A stretch of 64,000 nt of DNA from contig OZ176057.1 in the NCBI GenBank assembly GCA_964247055.1, positions 6,289,327 to 6,353,326 of the forward strand. The letters are read 5' to 3'. A model generated the notes under the pieces. The model was not told the origin of the DNA. It saw nothing but the letters and a program-made list of their open reading frames with translations, and made no database searches. The position numbers were made by a program, and so were the translations under genes. Each line of letters opens with the position of its first letter. Position 1 is the stretch's first letter. This document shows, one piece after another, positions 47,590 through 59,369 of this stretch. This DNA comes from Paragordius varius (Eukaryota; Nematomorpha).

Positions 47590-47693
47590 AATTTACATCT
47601 CTATAACATAAGTCAGTGGTCTTTTAAAAAAACCCTATTTGTCCTTATGTTTTTTTTCGATTTTATCATTATATAATTATTTTTACTGTAAAA
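47590..47693. mobile_element. Partial MITE (centre and right arm)
   Basis: It contains the family centre (TGTGTTACCAATTTACATCT) and a worn right arm ending TAATTATTTTTACTGTA. The left arm is not evident. Confidence 0.5.
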
Positions 47694-47820
47694 GGTTTAC
47701 TTATCATTCTTTAAGATATTAAATATCTGTTTTAATCAAAAAAAATTCGACATTAAAATTCTTTTTTTTAATTTGCCTTTGTAAGTTTTTTAAAATTAAA
47801 AATTTATTATTTAATTTTAG

Positions 47821-49239
47821 ATTAGGATTGCCACCTATATTAATTTGTCATCCAGGAATTACAACTATTGGGGCTTCAATTTTCATTTTTATTTCGGCAG
47901 ATCTGTACGGTTCTATGGCAATCGGAAAACGGTAATTATTTTTTTTTAAAATGAGAATGAACTATCCCGAAAAATATATCTAATTAAATTTATTTTTTTT
48001 AACATAAATATATCAACTAAAAATTTGATTAAAAAAATCTTAAAAAATGATTGTATTTAAATTTGGTTCAAAACAAAATTTTTAAAGGTAAATGATGAAG
48101 GTTGTTTTATATTAAAGGGGGTACATATTTACATAAAATTATATACAAGATTAAATATATCTCCAATAAATTAATATAATGAGTATTATCTCACAATAAA
48201 AATTTAACAAATCCAAATTAATTATTTCTTATCATTGAAAAACGGTACATAATTATTAAATAATATCAAACTATTATAATAATTAAATTTTAAATAATTT
48301 AAAAAAATCTTGTAAATTTGATATATATAAACTCTTAGCTTGGATATTAAGGAGCTTGAAAATTTAAGGGCAAAATTCGTAAAGTTTTAGTTGTTTTTAA
48401 CTTTTTTATATTTTAGCGCTGTTTTATGCCATATTTTTTACATATATTTTTAAATATACACAATTAATTATTTCTGAAAATACCTTAATTTTTGATTAAT
48501 AAAAAATTAATATTTTATGCATACATTCAATGCAATCGTTTATTTTATTTTTATATTTGCCATTTAAACAATTTAAATAAAAATACATAAATTAAAAAGT
48601 TTTTATCTATCCATATTATGGTGAAAAAATAAATCACCATTTATAAGACAATGGACCCCCTTAACTTTGATTGTTGAAATTTATACCTATATAAGTTATT
48701 ATCCACATTATGATACCCTTTTTTAGTATTAAAAGTTTTGAATAATTTCAATTAATATTATACAATTTATTAATTACACATAAGCTAATAAGGAGCTACA
48801 CATTTTTTTTTAAAAAAATAATAGTATTAAAAATGGATAAATTTAAGAAATTGTTTTTTTCGGCTCCTTATGAGGGTGTCCAACATGATACGCCCAGTAA
48901 GTTGCGAAGCTTTCTTAAAATTAGGGGTAATCTAAAATCCCAAAAAGTGCCGTACCATTGGCATTAAATATATGCGATGGTTATTTTATATAGGGGGGGG
49001 GAGGCGGTGGTTGTCTATTACCAAATGAACCATTACAGTTTTTGAGTTATATTGCATATTTTTGTGTTAATCTAATTTTTTATTATAGAGGAAGTTCGAA
49101 ACAAACAATGGCTGCTGGAGGGGATAATATGAGAATGGCTCCAAAAATTAAAACTAATATTGGAGTTCCTGGAGGTCCTATTTCTTCACAACCCAAACCA
49201 CCCTTAACTATAAATTTGGCAAGTGTGTTAGCCAAATAA
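47821..49239 (+). CDS. Last two exons of an unidentified membrane-protein gene
   Basis: Exon 47821-47931 (TTTTAG acceptor, GTAATT donor) gives LGLPPILICHPGITTIGASI followed by FIFISADLYG, one likely membrane helix ending in GKR. Exon 49089-49239 adds a Gly/Met/Pro/Lys tail (AAGGDNMRMAPKIK, VPGGPISSQPKPP) ending LASVLAK and TAA. Phases agree. A second open frame exists through the first exon, so the reading depends on the last exon's frame. No upstream exon could be placed; 45.2-47.8 kb is repeats. The last exon has a decayed duplicate at 31386-31578. The family is not recognised. Confidence 0.4.
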
Positions 49240-50778
49240 ATTTATATTACCGAAAACAACTACGATATTTTTCAAGTTATTTTTAACTGTTAACTGATTG
49301 TACCTTAAAAATATAAATAGTTTAAACATTACTTATATGATTTTTATAAAACCTACTTTTTTATATTGAAAAAAACAGGCAAAATTATGAATTTGAAGGC
49401 GTTATTATCTTTAAACACTTGTGATTGTCTCTGCGTTTTCCAATCTTTTCCTATTATTCTAAATCTTAATATTATCTTTTTAAGTTTTTTTATTTATATC
49501 CAACAATTATATGACAAATTGGTTTTTTTTGCATAATAAGAGGCATGTTAGATTTGACAACTATATTTTTTAATGAAAGACCAAAAAATAGACTTTAAAC
49601 AATGGGCACCCAAGATTTTTATACAACTTTTTTATGCATTTATCTATTTCATAAACTCCACACATATCACCAAATAATTTGAATCTCATTTTTACATTCC
49701 ACTTTAAATTCAAAACTCAAAATGCATTTTTATTCAAACCACAATATGTGGCTGTAGAGCCAAAGTGAAGCAATTAGTGATTTTTGTATATTCATTTAAT
49801 ATAATTATATTTGAAATCATATACGTATTCCTGTCATATTATTTGGGCGCAAAAATTTTAAATGGAATATTTTTAACCCCATATATTTCGAACTTGGAGT
49901 TTGTATTTGAAATTTATTTTTTGTTGCCTTTAAAGGAAATATATTTTTAAGTTGTTATTTTATTTGAAAATAATAAGATCATATTTTCCAACAACAGTCA
50001 CAATATAAAAAATGGCAGCTAAAAAGTTTGAGATGAGAATTTTTTACATTTTCATGTTTTTTAAGAAAAATTTTTCATGCGCATAAATGTCTAAATAAAA
50101 AATATTTTCAAATTTGACCCAATGCTAAAAATAATTTTTAAGATATTTAAATATTAAATGGCCCTTGGGGGGATAAAAAAGCTACCCCAAAAAACGAAGT
50201 CTTGTGAATAAATACTTTTAATTTATGTATTTGACTATTTATTAATTTTTTTTATTGATAAATTAAAATTTTACACAACTAAATTTTTCAAAAACCATTG
50301 GCAACAATAAATTTTGTACAAATTAATTATTTTCCTCTATTCAACATGACACCCTTTATTCCAAAAGGTGGTAAAAAATTCATTTGATAATATATTAAAA
50401 AATATTTTTGGAGTTATGATGTACATTAGATCAAGGGTTGTCCAAAATAAATGGTTTGGCCGGGACAGCATTCCAAATATATATGGACATTAATAATAAT
50501 TATATTTATAGATCAAATACAAGGCTGTTGTAAAATTGCAAACTTAATATAAACGATTTAATTTCGGCAGTATGGTTAGCTAATTTTAAAGATATATTGA
50601 GATAATTTATTCGATATTTTTTAAAGATTTCATCTTTTTTTTGGGTGGAATTTATTGGGTAATTTTAACTGTTTTGTTAATTAACAATACGACACATAGA
50701 TTATTAATTTATTTGACAATGAATATTATTACATATTGCAATAAAATAATGAAAAACTATACGATTAAATTTTGTTTC
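49240..50778. other. A+T-rich spacer of duplication copy 2
   Basis: It parallels 31580-33104 with small indels. An extra ATGGTTTGGCCGGGACAGC near 50450 has no counterpart in copy 1. No gene is seen. Confidence 0.5.
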
Positions 50779-52967
50779 CTAATTTTTCCAAGAAAGCCAA
50801 GATAATTTCCACCATTTATTTGGCGGGGGCGTTATTCCATTTTCATTGGGAATGTTGGGTTTTAAATTGAGAAATCCAATCCGAGTATGGTTTAAGCCTT
50901 GGTTCATTATAATATCCAAATGGATTTTGTAGTCTTTTTCTGGTTCAAATTTATGATTGTAGGTGTGTTCATTTTTTGATACCTATGATAAAAATACAGT
51001 AAAAATTGAAATTATACGGACAAAATAAAAAACCCAAGGCTGCCAAGCAGAACCTAATTCATGAGATACGAACCCCGAGTTTATTTGGGGTTGGAACCAA
51101 CCCGGTTTTCATTCTATTTCGAAATCTTAGGATCAGCACGGTACCGCTTCCACCTGCAAAACTCCCATATGTTATTAAAAAATAAAATTGTTTTTTTTAA
51201 ATTATAATTTAAATTTGATTGTATAATAACATTTTTTGTAGTTTTTATCAAAATGGAGGACACCATCAAATCTAAAATTTATTGTTTAAATATTATTATT
51301 TTGAAAAAATGATCATATGGTAACATTTTTTCTCGTATCCGATTGAAATTTTTTGAATATTTTATCTTTAACATTAAATAGAGCCACAGAATAATTATTT
51401 ATGCATATTAATTTTAATCTATAGAAAAATATTTACCTTATTAATTTAAAATTTATGGTAAAAACATAAATATATATTGGAGCATAGTTTATAAAGGGAA
51501 AATACGATAAATATATCCAGTTTGTCCCTTCTTATATTTTATTTTTAAATATCCACCTAAATGCTTTTATAATCCTTAACAAAACCAAGCATATCAATCA
51601 TAATCAATTGCCAGAATGCAAAAAATGAGTCACACTTAATATTAGTGGTACTTAAACCGCGACCCACGAGCCGTATGCCCTCAAACTGATTTTCCCAGCC
51701 ACAGATTATGCCAAAATTGAGTTTTATCATCAATTCAAAGTCATAAACTGAAATGAAGGTTTTAAACTGTCCAGAACCGGTACCGAAACCGCTTAATTAA
51801 CCCGGTGCCGGAATTTCAGGAAACACCCTTGCTTCCATTTTTATTATTAGAATCCCGATAGTTTCAGGTTCAAATATTTTCGATCTGGTACGAAGCCCGG
51901 ATAAAAGCTAAAGATAAATATTTTTATATATACACTAAAAGACAACCATTATATTTTCTACATTAACTATAGAGTTCATTTCATAACTTCCATTTTTTGA
52001 CACAATTAAACCTTATACAGTAAAATTATATTGTATTATATTTTAGTTGATTCAATTTGGATTCATTAGAGAGAAAAGTAGTATGCTAATTTCGTCAATA
52101 CGTTTGTGTTTTCGCCAGTAATTATTCACAAAAAATAATAGAATATCTGGTCACCAATTATTTGATTAAAAAGCATTTCTACTTTAAAAGTATGCGAACA
52201 TAAAGATTAAAAGGCAAATATTTTTTTTATAAAAAGACAATCATACTTTTTAAATTTTAATCTATTTAAATAAAAAGCATCGTTTTGTTTGCGATACGGG
52301 AATCAGCAGAGATGTAAATTGGTAATTCACTCAATTATCTTATTAAGAATTATATTTTTATAATTCAAGATCAAAAAGTATGGCTGTCTTTTGGGACGAA
52401 ACATTTGTTTTTAATGTTTACTGTTACATTACACCATAAAACTAAAAAATAAAGAAAATATCCATCAGAAGCGCACAATATAATCGGTTTAATTTTCGTT
52501 ATTCTAAATAAAAATACTTTTTAACATAACGAAAAACTGTTTAACTATTAATATAATATATCTACCTCTTTATCCAAATATAACTTTCCAGTATATTCTT
52601 CGGTGATTATCAGCTTTTGATATAATATTTTAGCGGTGTCGACTCCTTCCAAATTCCAAGATATTTTGTAATCTCCGTTACCAATATGTTTAATGTCAAA
52701 CTCATCTCTATCCGGATTGCCTAAAGTATTGTAATGTAATAATTTAAATTTTAGAAAGAAAACATAAAAATCAAAAGACAAATATTTTTTTTAAACTGAA
52801 GATATTTACATAAACTATATATTACTATAAAATTTAGATTTAATTATTTATTATATCTTTTTTAGATTTTTTGTATAATTTTCAATCAAATCATAAAATA
52901 AACCTTTTGCAAAGGAAATGAAGATCAAAACGCCATATATTATCATGAAAGCTTTAAAGTAATCCAT
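50779..52967 (-). CDS. Small secreted protein with Trp/Lys-rich tail, copy 2 (three exons)
   Basis: Minus-strand exons 52967-52904, 52720-52566 and 50982-50779; same borders and phases as the copy at 33105-35201, giving 140 residues. The signal peptide is identical in protein sequence. The body differs by a few conservative changes (DD to DE, DLKG to NLEG, NYKLHLDIV to DYKIHLDII). The tail differs most: PPPNKWWKLSWLSWKN instead of LPPKKDWKSWPFWKK, and is one residue longer, yet keeps its Trp and Lys richness. Intact frames, against many indels in introns and spacers, argue that both copies are under constraint. The function is unknown. Confidence 0.78.
51640..51835. mobile_element. hAT-like remnants, duplicate of 33912-34093
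   Basis: AGTGGTACTTAAACCGCGAC and GAACCGGTACCGAAACCG recur in the same order inside intron 2 of the second secreted-protein gene. Confidence 0.45.
52180..52433. mobile_element. Palindromic MITE copy, duplicate of 34418-34673
   Basis: Same worn left arm and clear right arm (AAAGTATGGCTGTCTTTTGG). It was copied with the segment, not newly inserted. Confidence 0.6.
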
Positions 52968-53397
52968 AATTCAAAAGAAAGTCAGAATAACAAAATGTAT
53001 AAAAAACAATTTGAATAACAAAATTTAAATATGGGTAAAATGAATATATCAGAGTTTCTAGGATATGCTGAGTCTGCAAAAACAATATTTTGCAAAAATA
53101 TACGTAAACAAGGGCTCGATATCTTAAACAAACAAACAAAAATTGTTCTACACCTTAATGATTAATTTAAAATATTTGTTATTTCAAAAAATGCTTTAAT
53201 AGATTATTAATTTTTTACTAAGGTTTAGGGGGGGCAGCCCTCTAAATTATTGCAGTCCGCCTAGAAAAAAAAGTTACATAATTATATGGTCTTTTCAAAA
53301 CGTTTTAGTAATCCCAAATGTCTGCAAGCTTGCAAAGATTGGTGAAATATATTGTAGTATAATAATGATGTTATAACATTTTTTACAGTCTTAATAG

Positions 53398-53540
53398 ATT
53401 CTAATAAGAAGATCAATAAAAATTCAAATTATACGGACAAAACATAATAAAACAATTATTTTAAAAAAAGACCTTTATTATTTTTTAACCTATATATCTC
53501 TAAATATCATTAAATTACAATCGTAAAATACAATCGAGCG
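53398..53540. mobile_element. Half MITE at the right edge of duplication copy 2
   Basis: The left arm (AAATTATACGGACAAAACAT) and centre match 35670-35784; homology stops at ATCGTAAAATACAATCG. Confidence 0.65.
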
Positions 53541-53560
53541 CAATTTTAAGGGGTAAATGG

Positions 53561-53842
53561 TACAGTTTAAATTGAATTATATGTATAAAACGTAAAAATG
53601 TATAGACAAATATTTTTTTATCTAAAAGACAACCATACTTTTTAAATCTTAATTTTCTTAATTTATAAATTTGCAAAGTATGGACCAGAGATGTGTTTTT
53701 GTAACATAATTAATTATATATTTTACAGTGGTAATTATATATTTTATATGAGAAAAATTTAGGTATTTAAAAGAATGGTTGTCTTTTAGAAATTTGTATT
53801 TATAATGTTACGTTTTGTCCGTATAATTCAGTTTTTACTGCA
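53561..53842. mobile_element. Palindromic MITE copy abutting the duplication edge
   Basis: It begins TACAGTTTAAATTGAATTA and ends CGTTTTGTCCGTATAATTCA, then GTTTTTACTGCA. It is an independent copy, about 20 bases from the truncated one. Confidence 0.75.
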
Positions 53843-55448
53843 TAAATAAAAATAAAGATGGGGAGATAATAAATAAGCATTTATGGTTTTTCAGGCCAAA
53901 TTTTTTCTGTATTTTTTTTTAAATCTAAAGGCGGATTTTATAAATAATGAATATGCATAAATTAGCTACGAATCTAATAAACTTCTTTTATAGGCGATAG
54001 AATTTAAAAATAACACTGTACTCTAACAAACACTTGATTATAAAAAATCCTTTACATGATTTCGAATAAGGTTAAAAATTTCATAACGCGAAATTTTCAG
54101 TTTTTTGCCAATGTAAAATAAATTTTGAAGGTTTGAATTATTAGATGTTTCATGAATGTATTTTTTTAAAAAAGTTTAAATGCGCATAAAAGGCCATGGA
54201 GCACATATTATTTTACGAAGCAAGTGTTATATCATAGAAAATTTTAGTATTGTGAGACAGATAAACTAAATATTATAGCAGGAATTTTTCTTTAATTTTA
54301 TTAATTATTGGATTTGGGGGCTATTAAATTCTTGCTCTTATACATTTTTACAATTTTATTGCAATTATATAACACTTTGTTACCTTTTTTATATCCCAAA
54401 CTAAATTTATAAATAAACTACAATTTTGAATATGTTATTTTTAACATTTAATTAAAAGCTTATATTTTTACAGTTTTGTGGCTTCTAGAGTCTTAAAATG
54501 AAACAGTCAAAACATGATTGAAATTAAGTATATTAAGTTTTTGCCTATAAAATGTAGTCTGAAAGCTTTTTAAAATTACTTTTTCAATTTTCTAACCATA
54601 AAATGCATTTATATCATGTTTCATCAGCGATTAAAAAAAATATAGGAAGATGAGGATTTTTAATAATTTCGCTTGTATCTTTTAAAAAAATTTGTATAAT
54701 GCGATTAAAAGACTAAAGAAAGCATATTTTTAAATTCGGCGTAATCTTCTTTTTAAGATATTAATATTTCTATCTCTGGGATATAAAACTACCCCAATAG
54801 ATAATGGAGTGTTAAAAGAGAACACATAACCCTTATTATCCGAATCAGATATAAAATGAAATTTTTTTGAACGAAAACATGCATAAAGTTTTATAACTTT
54901 TTTGATTTTTAACAAAGATTATTGGCATTTCCTAAAGAATTTTTAAGTTATTGGATTATGTTTAACATCTATTGTCCAGTACAAAACCTTACAAAGACTC
55001 CAATAGCCTTCTCTAATTCTAAATTATGGTAGAAAAACAAATCATAAACATTATAAATAACCATTATTTTTAATGAGAACCATATTTTTCGTCTCAAATT
55101 TTGCCTTTTATTATAAACCAATCAATCGATTACAACAATAAAATAAAAAATTAAATGTGTTTCCATTTAAATTTTTGTTTCATTTTTTTATAACCTAAAA
55201 AATCCTACTAATTTTTTAGTTTTATTTCCTTATAATTTTATGTTACTCTATAAAAATACTTGATATCACTATGAAATCTGATTACTAAAGTTTTTACTTA
55301 ATAGGCCACTCTATACCAATTTGTTCTGTGTTGGCTATTTGTTAAATTTATTCCTTTTTGAGATTCCAGCATAAACTTAGTTGATTTACTAAATTTGGTT
55401 ACAGAACCTATAATAATATATATTTTAAATTATGTTATATTCTAAAGA
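53843..55448. other. Gene-free A+T-rich stretch
   Basis: No exon with splice support. Weak similarity to 8815-8960 near 54440-54600. The open frame at 54730-54915 (minus) has no supporting features. Confidence 0.4.
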
Positions 55449-55730
55449 TACAGTAAAAACTGAAAATTATACGGACAAAATGTAAAAATATAAAGTCAAA
55501 TATTTTTTCTATAAACAATTATACTGTTTATTGGATTAACTCATTGTTTTAAATGGAAAAACGTAAAATAGAGATATATATATAAATAAAACAATCAATT
55601 CTATATTTTACAATTGTATAAATAGCTTATATGAGAAAAATTAAGGTTTTAAAAAAGTGGTTGTATTTTAAATAAAAATATTTATCTTTATGTTTTTACG
55701 TAAGTCCGTATAATTTCAACTTTTACTGTT
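55449..55730. mobile_element. Palindromic MITE copy beside the second LRR-cap segment
   Basis: The left arm is TACAGTAAAAACTGAAAATT and the right arm is GTAAGTCCGTATAATTTCAA. It is the inverted counterpart of the MITE at 28936-29222. Confidence 0.75.
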
Positions 55731-55866
55731 TGAAGTATTATGGAAAAAGTTGTTTAAGATTTTTTCAAATTACAACCTCCAATGATAACCCAAAAAATAT
55801 GATTGTTGTGTAGAGATGCAAAAACCTCAAAAAATTTAATTTATTAACATTTCTTTTAAATTTGCA

Positions 55867-56201
55867 ATGCTTTTCCTAACGCTTACATTTGCATTGATAA
55901 TCATTACCGTTATTTTCATACATCAAATGTGTATTTGGGAATAAACAGTTTGTATGGAGATACGTGTAATCAAACTGTACCCATTTTTGGGGTCCCTAAT
56001 TGCGTTTGCTTGCAACATTACGAATCCTATGTCATTAAGAAAATGGTGCGTTGTAAAATTGTAAAGGGTTTTTTGGGTGCATTTGATTTTCCAACTACGC
56101 TCCTCAACTTATTTCGATTTATTAAAGTGCTAAACAGGTACGCCGTTATAGATACACTGTATACTGGAAAAAGTGTTATTGGTATTAATTTAGTTTCATA
56201 A
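55867..56201 (+). pseudogene. Signal peptide plus LRR N-cap-like segment, copy 2 (inverted)
   Basis: An ATG at 55867 opens the leader MLFLTLTFALIIITVIFIHQ. The cap segment (55929-56201, other frame) reads VPIFGVPNCVCLQHYES..VRC, FPTTLLNLFRFIKVLNR and TLYTGK. It is the reverse-complement duplicate of 28379-28775 and stops earlier. A possible further exon follows at 56388-56453 (EVGKRDRQLDHLTIKKLHRN after a TTACAG site), which has no counterpart in copy 1. As in copy 1, leader and cap are in different frames, so it may be broken. Confidence 0.45.
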
Positions 56202-56929
56202 ATTCAAAACATAAAAAGTTGCAAGAGGCTAATAATGTTTTTTAAATATATCTTATCGTTTATGGAACAAATAAGGAGTAGAATAAATTGGTAAAAAAAC
56301 CGTTTTCATTAGTCTTTTACTTTTTATCTTTGTCCTAATAATGTTAACTTTTACTTTAATATTTATAATCTATTACAGGGAAGTTGGAAAAAGGGATCGG
56401 CAATTAGATCACTTAACAATTAAAAAGTTGCACCGGAACTTATAATTTTAGTTTCGAGGTTTACACATAAAATTTCGATTCAACTAATATAAAAAATCAA
56501 GAAGATGGACACGTATCAATATGGCTAAATTCTAGCTAAACTCCGCAGTAACAGCAGCATCACTGTTGGACCTGAATAGGTGAGTGTTCAATTTTACAAG
56601 TTCATAGAGCCCATATTATTTTTTGAACTAAATGGACAGAAACTTAAAATCAAAGGTGTGTGAATGGTTAGTTTTGATCAAAAAATAACAAATAAACATT
56701 AACTAATATATTTCCATGAGACTAAGAAGATATTATACCGAGTTTATCGATTAATCAATTTTCGTGCATTCCGATGATAAAATTTGGAAAGACATATTTA
56801 GATACGCTTATAAATTTTATAAATCAAGAAGTTAAGCTTATATTCAATAAATTTTCCAAATCTATTTCCGGTTTTCGCTCATAAAGTTTTAAATATTAAT
56901 TTTTTTTTAATATAAAAAAATTTGAATGG

Positions 56930-57370
56930 CGTAAATGTTTTAGATGATGATTTTTACAATTTTACATTTTTAAAGTTTTTTTGAATTATGCGCGTAAAAT
57001 AAAAGGATAAAGAAAACATATTTTTAAATGCGACCTAACATTTTAAATAGTTCTTTCAAATTTTAAATCGCTCTGGTATATAATACCCTAAAGAAAAGGT
57101 AAAAAGAGTTTTACATAAGAAGCAACATACCGCTATTCTTTTCAATTATTATGTTTAAATTTGCGCATTTTTGATTGATGGTGGAATTCAGCAACCCGCA
57201 ATCTAAAATGTGGAATTACATTAAAATTGATATTATAGGGACAAAACGTAAAAATATACAGATAAATATTTTATTTCCAAAGCATACTTTTTAAATTTCG
57301 ATTCTTGGGTATAAAATAGTGTTTTAAACTGAAAAGTTTATAGAGATCCATTGGAAACTCAATCACACAT
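56930..57370. repeat. Inverted copy of 35785-36200 with half MITE
   Basis: It reads as the reverse complement of the right edge of the other segment, including the right half of the breakpoint MITE (57225-57370, ATAGGGACAAAACGTAAAAA). Confidence 0.8.
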
Positions 57371-57438
57371 TTTAACATTTCGTATTCACCCTAAAAATAA
57401 TTTATGTTACGGGCGAAACTAAGGCATATTGATATGAA

Positions 57439-57660
57439 ATATAGTAAAAAATGAAACAAATATTTTTTTCTCAAAGACGATCATACTTTTTAATCTTTAT
57501 TTTTTTTATTTAATAATATTTTAAACTGCAAAGTATAAAATAGAGCAATAACACAATCAATGTAATAAATTTAAAGTTTAAAATGAATGGGTGTTTTTTG
57601 AAATAAAAAATTTTGTCTTTATATTTTTACGTTTTCTCCGTATAATAATTTTAACTGTAT
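57439..57660. mobile_element. Palindromic MITE copy
   Basis: The left arm is shortened (TATAGTAAAAAATGAAAC). The right arm has TTACGTTTTCTCCGTATAAT and ends TTTTAACTGTA. Confidence 0.65.
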
Positions 57661-57665
57661 ATACA

Positions 57666-57830
57666 TTTATGGCACAGTTTATCATTTTTTCTGTACTATG
57701 TTAATTTAAACAAAACACATTTAAAAAATATATAAAAAATTAGGTAATTTTTGCTTTCAAAAATATATATTATTTTCGGGGATAATTTTGAAGTGTTCAA
57801 GGCTGAATTTTGGCATCTAATATTTTAAAG
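57666..57830. repeat. Second repeat family, rightmost copy
   Basis: It begins CACAGTTTATCATTTTTTCTG and ends near GTTCAAGGCTGAATTTTGG, resembling 20953-21140. Confidence 0.45.
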
Positions 57831-59369
57831 AAAACCTTTTGATTTTTTCATGTTCTTAGTCTATAATATTAATATTTTTTATCAAATAAATTGTAAAACG
57901 AATTCACGAAACTTAATTAATTATATAATTATTTTTTTCTGATATTTTAACATACTATTTGCATTTTGTATTGTATTGTTTAGCCCATATTCGGAATCGT
58001 TTACCCTAATGCAAAACTCAATTTAAACAATGATTGTTCACTGTTATAAATTACCATTATTATTTTGCATAGAAAAAGTTTAAAGTAATCATGAATTTCT
58101 TAAATCAAAACTATGTCCTAATTTTACTTTTCTAAAAAATGAGGAAAAAAAGATCAATAATAACACTAGACAAGAAATTTTTCTGTCATTCGAGTTTTAT
58201 GCATTTTCTGATACTTACTATCATTTTTAGAGTAAATCTAAAATAAAAATTATAATGCCACCTAAGTTCTGTAATAATTGATTTTTTTAATTATGAGCTC
58301 TCTTTATCAAAATTTAACTAAAAAATATTTTTCTTGTAAAATATACAAGAAATGCCCATTTGTAATATATGATTCGAAAGATTAAAAAACTCTATAAAAT
58401 GCACACTAATATGTTTTACATCGATTGGACATAGATAACGACAAACGCGCGAAGCGAGGGCGTTTTTCTTAATAAATATATTTTTAAAACTAATGGATGA
58501 AAATAGCTCAAACTTTCTCTAGATCGTGTTGAATGATTAAAAAAGATACAAGAAGGTTTTTTTGATTTGAACATTAATTTATTGCTTTTATGTCATTCAA
58601 AAGCATTTTTAAGTTTTTTGTATATTTAAAAATTATATCATCTCATCAATACTAATTTATTTTCTTTAGAAGGCTTATAATTTCAAAATAAGGACTAAAT
58701 ATATAGATTAAAGGATTCTCGATCTTTGATAACCATTAATTTAATTATTAGGTAAAATAATTTTGATAAAAAAGCAGAGCAGAAACTTTTTTAAAGATTT
58801 TTTTTAATTTTATACTAATGTAACCCTAATAATCATATTAAAATAATTATTATTTTTAAATTAATTTCCCTGTGTTTTGAATTTTTAAGGGAAAATTTTG
58901 GCCATATAAACCCAAATAAATTTTACATCAGATTGACTTAAATGACTAATTACCATTCGAAAGATACAGTTTTTGCCCTCTTTCGAATGATATAAAATAC
59001 ATAGCTTCATATCTAAAACTTTTAATTTTTATTTCGAGTTTAATGTTAAATCGGGGCCAAAAATTATCGATAAACTTTAATATAAAAAAACTCTTAGGTA
59101 TTAGAACGATTTTGTAATGATTAACGGGTTATGTTTTGTAATAACAGTTGTCAAAATCAATTAAATAGAATATGAAATTATGAATAGAAATTATAAACGA
59201 TATGTGCTTCGTCAATAGTAATCGCAGACTAGTTTTGTGCTATTTCCAAATATACCATTTATGTACTTTAATGAAATAAATTTTAAATTTATACAAATGG
59301 AAGTTGTAAAATTTATTTGTTGTCGCAAGTGTAATTGACAAAAATGTCAGAATAATATTAACAACCATA
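57831..59369. other. Last 1.5 kb before the telomeric array
   Basis: A+T-rich with no exon, RNA gene or repeat recognised. One G+C-rich blip, CGCGCGAAGCGAGGGCG, near 58446. The array begins abruptly at 59370. Confidence 0.45.

Larger units (their letters stand above)
49067..53540. repeat. 4.4 kb segmental duplication, copy 2
   Basis: Direct copy of 31372-35784, offset by about 17.7 kb. It carries the intact terminal exon (49089-49239), the spacer, the second secreted-protein gene, the hAT-like remnants (51640-51835) and two MITE copies. It ends at the centre of the breakpoint MITE. Confidence 0.9.
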
